Positions 13,952-16,660 of a stretch of DNA of 16,660 nt are shown here, piece after piece; the first letter of the stretch is position 1; every line of letters starts with the position of its first letter. This DNA is from Pseudobacteriovorax antillogorgiicola. GTDB lineage: Bacteria > Bdellovibrionota_B > Oligoflexia > Oligoflexales > RGVZ01. The DNA lies in assembly GCA_945897695.1 (NCBI GenBank), contig CAMDGW010000033.1:1-16660 (forward strand), in the 5' to 3' direction. Both the position numbers and the translations under genes were made by a program. Under the pieces are notes generated by a model that saw only the letters and a list, made by a program, of their open reading frames with translations, was not told where the DNA came from and did no database searches.

Positions 13952-15535
13952 GTGAGCGAACCAATCATAAAAACTGATCACCTTGTTATCGGAGCTGGTA
14001 TTGCTGGCCTGTCTATCGCCCTGAAACTAGCCGCACGAGGTTCGGTCACCATTGTCGTGAAGAATAGCCTTGAGGAGAGCAATACCTGGTACGCGCAAGG
14101 CGGTATAGCCTCTGTACTCGATCCCACTGATAGTTTTGAAAGCCATGTCTCCGACACGATGGTTGCGGGCGCAGGTTTGTGTCACGAGGATATCGTGCGA
14201 CTCGTCGTTTCAGAGGGGCCGCGTCTTGTGCGAGAGTTGGCTGATTTCGGAGCGAGATTCGACGCCGGCAAAGATGGGGCCTGGCACCTGACCCGAGAAG
14301 GGGGGCATAGTCACCGACGCATCATCCATTCGCGAGACGTTACGGGGCGAGTGGTCGCCGAGGCTTTGATTTCGAAAGTGAAGGGTAACCAGAACATCAG
14401 AATTTTAGAAGGCCACACTGCCATCGATCTTGTGACTACCGACAAAGTGGCCCCAGACTTTTCCCAGAATAGCTGTTTGGGTGCTTGGTTTTTTGACCGC
14501 GCGCTGCGCCGAGTTATTCGAATCAGTAGCTCAATGACGTTTTTGTGCACAGGAGGTCATGGCAAGCTTTATCTTTACACGTCGAATCCGGATAATGCCA
14601 CCGGTGACGGACTTGCGATTGGTTGGCGGGCTGGTTGTCGAGTTGCCAATCTCGAATTTATGCAGTTTCACCCGACTTGCCTATTTCATCCAAAAGCAAA
14701 AAACTTCCTGATCAGTGAAGCGGTACGAGGAGAGGGTGGGATTCTCAAAGATATGCGTGGACGTCCGTTCATGGACGATTATCATCCCATGGGGTCTTTA
14801 GCGCCTAGAGACATCGTAGCCAGGGCCATTGATACCGAGCTAAAGAAAACAGGTGACCAGCATGTGTGGCTTGATGTGCGCTCTCTTGAGGCGCATCGCA
14901 TTAAGTCCTCTTTTCCTAATATCTACGAAATGTGTCTGAAACATGGCATTGATATGACAACGGATATGATTCCGGTAGTGCCTGCAGCTCACTATAGCTG
15001 CGGCGGTATTGTGACAGACAGCCGCGCACGGACAAACGTTGAGCGACTTTATGCGGTGGGAGAGGTCGCTTGTACAGGATTGCATGGAGCAAATCGCCTT
15101 GCATCCAACAGTTTGCTTGAAGCAATGGTTTTTGCAGATCGTGCAGCAACAGATGCTGCGATGCGAGGGGATTTAGCCGGTCTTCCGGAGGTCGATGTTG
15201 GGTGGACAAACGTCGACCAACCAGCCCCGGATGAGCAAGTTGTTTTGACGCACTCATGGGACGAAATTCGTAGGGTTATGTGGAACTATGTAGGAATCGT
15301 ACGAAGTGAACATCGCTTGAAAAGAGCCCTGGCGCGGATTGAAAATATTCGCCAGGAGGTCGATGAATACTGGTGGCGCAACCGGGTTTCCAATGAGGTC
15401 TTGGAAGTTCGGAATCTTGCAGCAGTTGCATGGCTTACCGTGCGCTCAGCAATGTCTAGAAAAGAATCCCGCGGAATTCACTTCATGCTCGATTGGCCTG
15501 AAACATCTTCCGCGGGTAAAGACACTATTATTTGA
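13952..15535 (+). CDS. nadB: L-aspartate oxidase
   Basis: This 527-aa FAD enzyme oxidises L-aspartate to iminoaspartate, the first step of de novo NAD synthesis; NadA then makes quinolinate. The Rossmann FAD motif is GAGIAG (14-19). REGGHSHRRI (115-124), SRDVTGR (127-133), MQFHPT (237-242), RGEGG (259-263), APRDIVARAI (284-293), HYSCGG (347-352) and GLHGANRLASNSLLE (376-390) are all NadB/fumarate-reductase-flavoprotein signatures. E116, H240, R286 and H347 fall where the catalytic residues of E. coli NadB lie. Length is close to E. coli NadB (540). The GTG start at 13952 is the first plausible one; its Shine-Dalgarno is weak. nadA and nadC are not in the window, so nadB is alone here. Confidence 0.95.
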   Translation: MSEPIIKTDHLVIGAGIAGLSIALKLAARGSVTIVVKNSLEESNTWYAQGGIASVLDPTDSFESHVSDTMVAGAGLCHEDIVRLVVSEGPRLVRELADFGARFDAGKDGAWHLTREGGHSHRRIIHSRDVTGRVVAEALISKVKGNQNIRILEGHTAIDLVTTDKVAPDFSQNSCLGAWFFDRALRRVIRISSSMTFLCTGGHGKLYLYTSNPDNATGDGLAIGWRAGCRVANLEFMQFHPTCLFHPKAKNFLISEAVRGEGGILKDMRGRPFMDDYHPMGSLAPRDIVARAIDTELKKTGDQHVWLDVRSLEAHRIKSSFPNIYEMCLKHGIDMTTDMIPVVPAAHYSCGGIVTDSRARTNVERLYAVGEVACTGLHGANRLASNSLLEAMVFADRAATDAAMRGDLAGLPEVDVGWTNVDQPAPDEQVVLTHSWDEIRRVMWNYVGIVRSEHRLKRALARIENIRQEVDEYWWRNRVSNEVLEVRNLAAVAWLTVRSAMSRKESRGIHFMLDWPETSSAGKDTII

Positions 15536-15544
15536 AACGCTTGA

Positions 15545-16060
15545 TTAAAAGGATTCAGCCCCAATTCTGTTGATTGCTCCACCTGAGCCCACCAACATGG
15601 AAGTAGCTGGGCGAGCAGCCTCTACGGGCGGAACAAATACGTTGACCCCTTTGATTTGCTCCGGGGTGCAGAGTCTTACAGATTCGAAGACCAGAGCAAC
15701 GATATCGTCTCTTGCGTCGGCTGGGGACTCGATAAGAATAGATCCATCAACAGTGCGTGCACGCCTAATCCCAACCTGAAGAGTCTGTCCATCTTTTTCA
15801 ACAGTTACAGGGTGTGTTTTGGACTTGATCGTAAAGCCTTTTTCGATGAACTGCTGAAAGATCATCTCGCGATCAAAGCTATCGTGTCTAACTGCTGCTG
15901 CAACGCGACTCTTTTCACAGCTGGGGCAACGCCGGCCAGCCCAACGGTGACTGTTTTCGTCGGTGTACACCTTGGAACCGTCTTTCATTTTCTGACCGTT
16001 CCAATTCCAGATGCGTTCAGCTTCGCAATAGCCACAGGTACGTGTTTTGAGTCCTTCCAT
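15545..16060 (-). CDS. Zinc-ribbon protein of unknown function
   Basis: This 171-aa cytoplasmic protein has four cysteines in two CxxC pairs, C9-x2-C12 and C45-x2-C48, in contexts (TCGYC; RRCPSC) typical of a treble-clef or zinc-ribbon fold. A charged, partly helical middle (HDSFDREMIFQQFIEKGF, 59-76) and a beta-like region (VTVEKDGQTLQVGIRRA) follow, then a low-complexity Gly/Ala tail. A role in nucleic-acid or protein binding is possible, but I recognise no family. The frame opens at a TTG (16084), but ATG 16060 has TAGGAG 10 nt upstream and is preferred. It converges with nadB, leaving a 9-nt gap and no separate terminator. Confidence 0.65.
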   Translation of the reverse strand: MEGLKTRTCGYCEAERIWNWNGQKMKDGSKVYTDENSHRWAGRRCPSCEKSRVAAAVRHDSFDREMIFQQFIEKGFTIKSKTHPVTVEKDGQTLQVGIRRARTVDGSILIESPADARDDIVALVFESVRLCTPEQIKGVNVFVPPVEAARPATSMLVGSGGAINRIGAESF

Positions 16061-16181
16061 GAGACTTAAACTCCTAACCGACAAAAATAGAATTTGGGAT
16101 TCGAAAAATAAGTCTACCTGACAATTCAGGGAATTTCAAAGAATGACTACGAAAAATTAAAAAAATATAAATGTCAGCAGG

Positions 16182-16660
16182 TTACAATTCGTATTGTGCC
16201 TTTAATTCCTGCCAACGACCTGAGAGTTTCATGGCCTTGACGCAGGTGTCTAGCTTTCCGACGATGTTCGGGTCCTTTTTGAAAAATGGGCTTTGCCGCG
16301 AAAACACAAAGAAATAGTCCTGACTTTTGATCGTGAACCTGGCGTCCTTGATTTTGTTTTGAAGGCCAAGTTTTTTACTCCTCCAGCGAATTTCCGGGCT
16401 GGAAATTATGGCAGCGTCTAGTCTTCGGCTGGCTAGCATTTTTATAACTTGGTCCGTATCGTTAAGCTCCACGGATTCTTTTCGGCCTCCCTGTTGCAAT
16501 CGCTGAGCAAAGTACTCTTTGAACTGATCAGAAGGTCTTAATCCTACCAGCTGTCCGATCGACAGATCGTCCAAGTCAGATAACCGACGAATTGGCTTCT
16601 GAACATTGACGCCAGTCCATACGCTGTAGGTATTTACAAAAACCACCTCTTTGCCATAGG
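16182..16660 (-). CDS. Solute-binding protein family 3, C-terminal part (gene runs off the window)
   Basis: The frame stays open to the right edge, so the N-terminal half is missing; about 158 residues are visible. The visible part matches the second lobe of SBP_bac_3 periplasmic proteins: a YGKEVVFVNTY strand, the hinge-side LSIGQLVGLRPSDQFKEYF helix start (the usual G-x-x-x-G...S pattern), DTDQVIKMLASRRLDAAII (the conserved low-level repeat before the Asp-Ala-Ile/Val), then FFVFSRQSPF and a C-terminal helix (RWQELKAQYEL). It would bind a small polar solute such as an amino acid in the periplasm, or serve as a sensor-type homologue. The visible GTG at 16644-16646 is internal, not the start. 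No transporter genes are in view. Confidence 0.8.
   Translation of the reverse strand, partial: YGKEVVFVNTYSVWTGVNVQKPIRRLSDLDDLSIGQLVGLRPSDQFKEYFAQRLQQGGRKESVELNDTDQVIKMLASRRLDAAIISSPEIRWRSKKLGLQNKIKDARFTIKSQDYFFVFSRQSPFFKKDPNIVGKLDTCVKAMKLSGRWQELKAQYEL

Overview
The window comes from a Gram-negative bacterium with moderate GC. It has a lipobox lipoprotein, Sec-signal exoproteins, a LepB-type signal peptidase, a periplasmic solute-binding protein, PgsA and NadB. The mix of many exported proteins, unrecognised small proteins and predatory-type housekeeping genes fits the Bdellovibrionota/Oligoflexia or a related former deltaproteobacterial lineage. That placement is inference; no marker gene (rRNA, tRNA, ribosomal protein) is present to prove it.

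Layout. Positions 1-1504 hold an insertion sequence with a complete ISL3-family transposase (233-1504). Its leader contains strong inverted repeats that would bury the ribosome binding site. Positions 1694-3958 carry what looks like one large lipoprotein gene interrupted by an in-frame TAA (1946-1948). It ends in a terminator that also serves the converging gene, a secreted subtilisin-like protease (4054-5673, minus). Next come a GlmU-C-terminal-like left-handed beta-helix acyltransferase (5896-6570, minus), two small proteins of unknown function (6700-6927 plus; 6971-7369 minus), signal peptidase I (7510-8289, minus) and a small secreted protein (8495-8794, plus).

Positions 8816-12940 form a tightly packed five-gene minus-strand operon. 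In transcription order it encodes an unrecognised 261-aa protein, an MBL-fold hydrolase with an intact HxHxDH motif, a tandem paralogue of that hydrolase with all three His of the motif replaced, a polytopic membrane protein with a charged cytoplasmic-type tail, and a PfkB/adenosine-kinase-like kinase. The joints are a 4-nt ATGA overlap, a 22-nt overlap, a 1-nt gap and a 34-nt gap. This operon is the best candidate for an undescribed system. A hydrolase/pseudo-hydrolase pair next to a membrane protein and a nucleoside-type kinase suggests small-molecule (perhaps nucleotide) turnover or signalling, but no substrate can be read from the sequence.

Upstream on the same strand is pgsA (phospholipid synthesis). 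After a 271-nt gap comes nadB on the plus strand (NAD synthesis, L-aspartate oxidase). It converges on a zinc-ribbon protein (15545-16060, minus). The window closes inside a solute-binding protein family 3 gene (16182-16660, minus, 5' part missing). No CRISPR array, tRNA or rRNA was seen. No gene-free stretch exceeds 300 bases.
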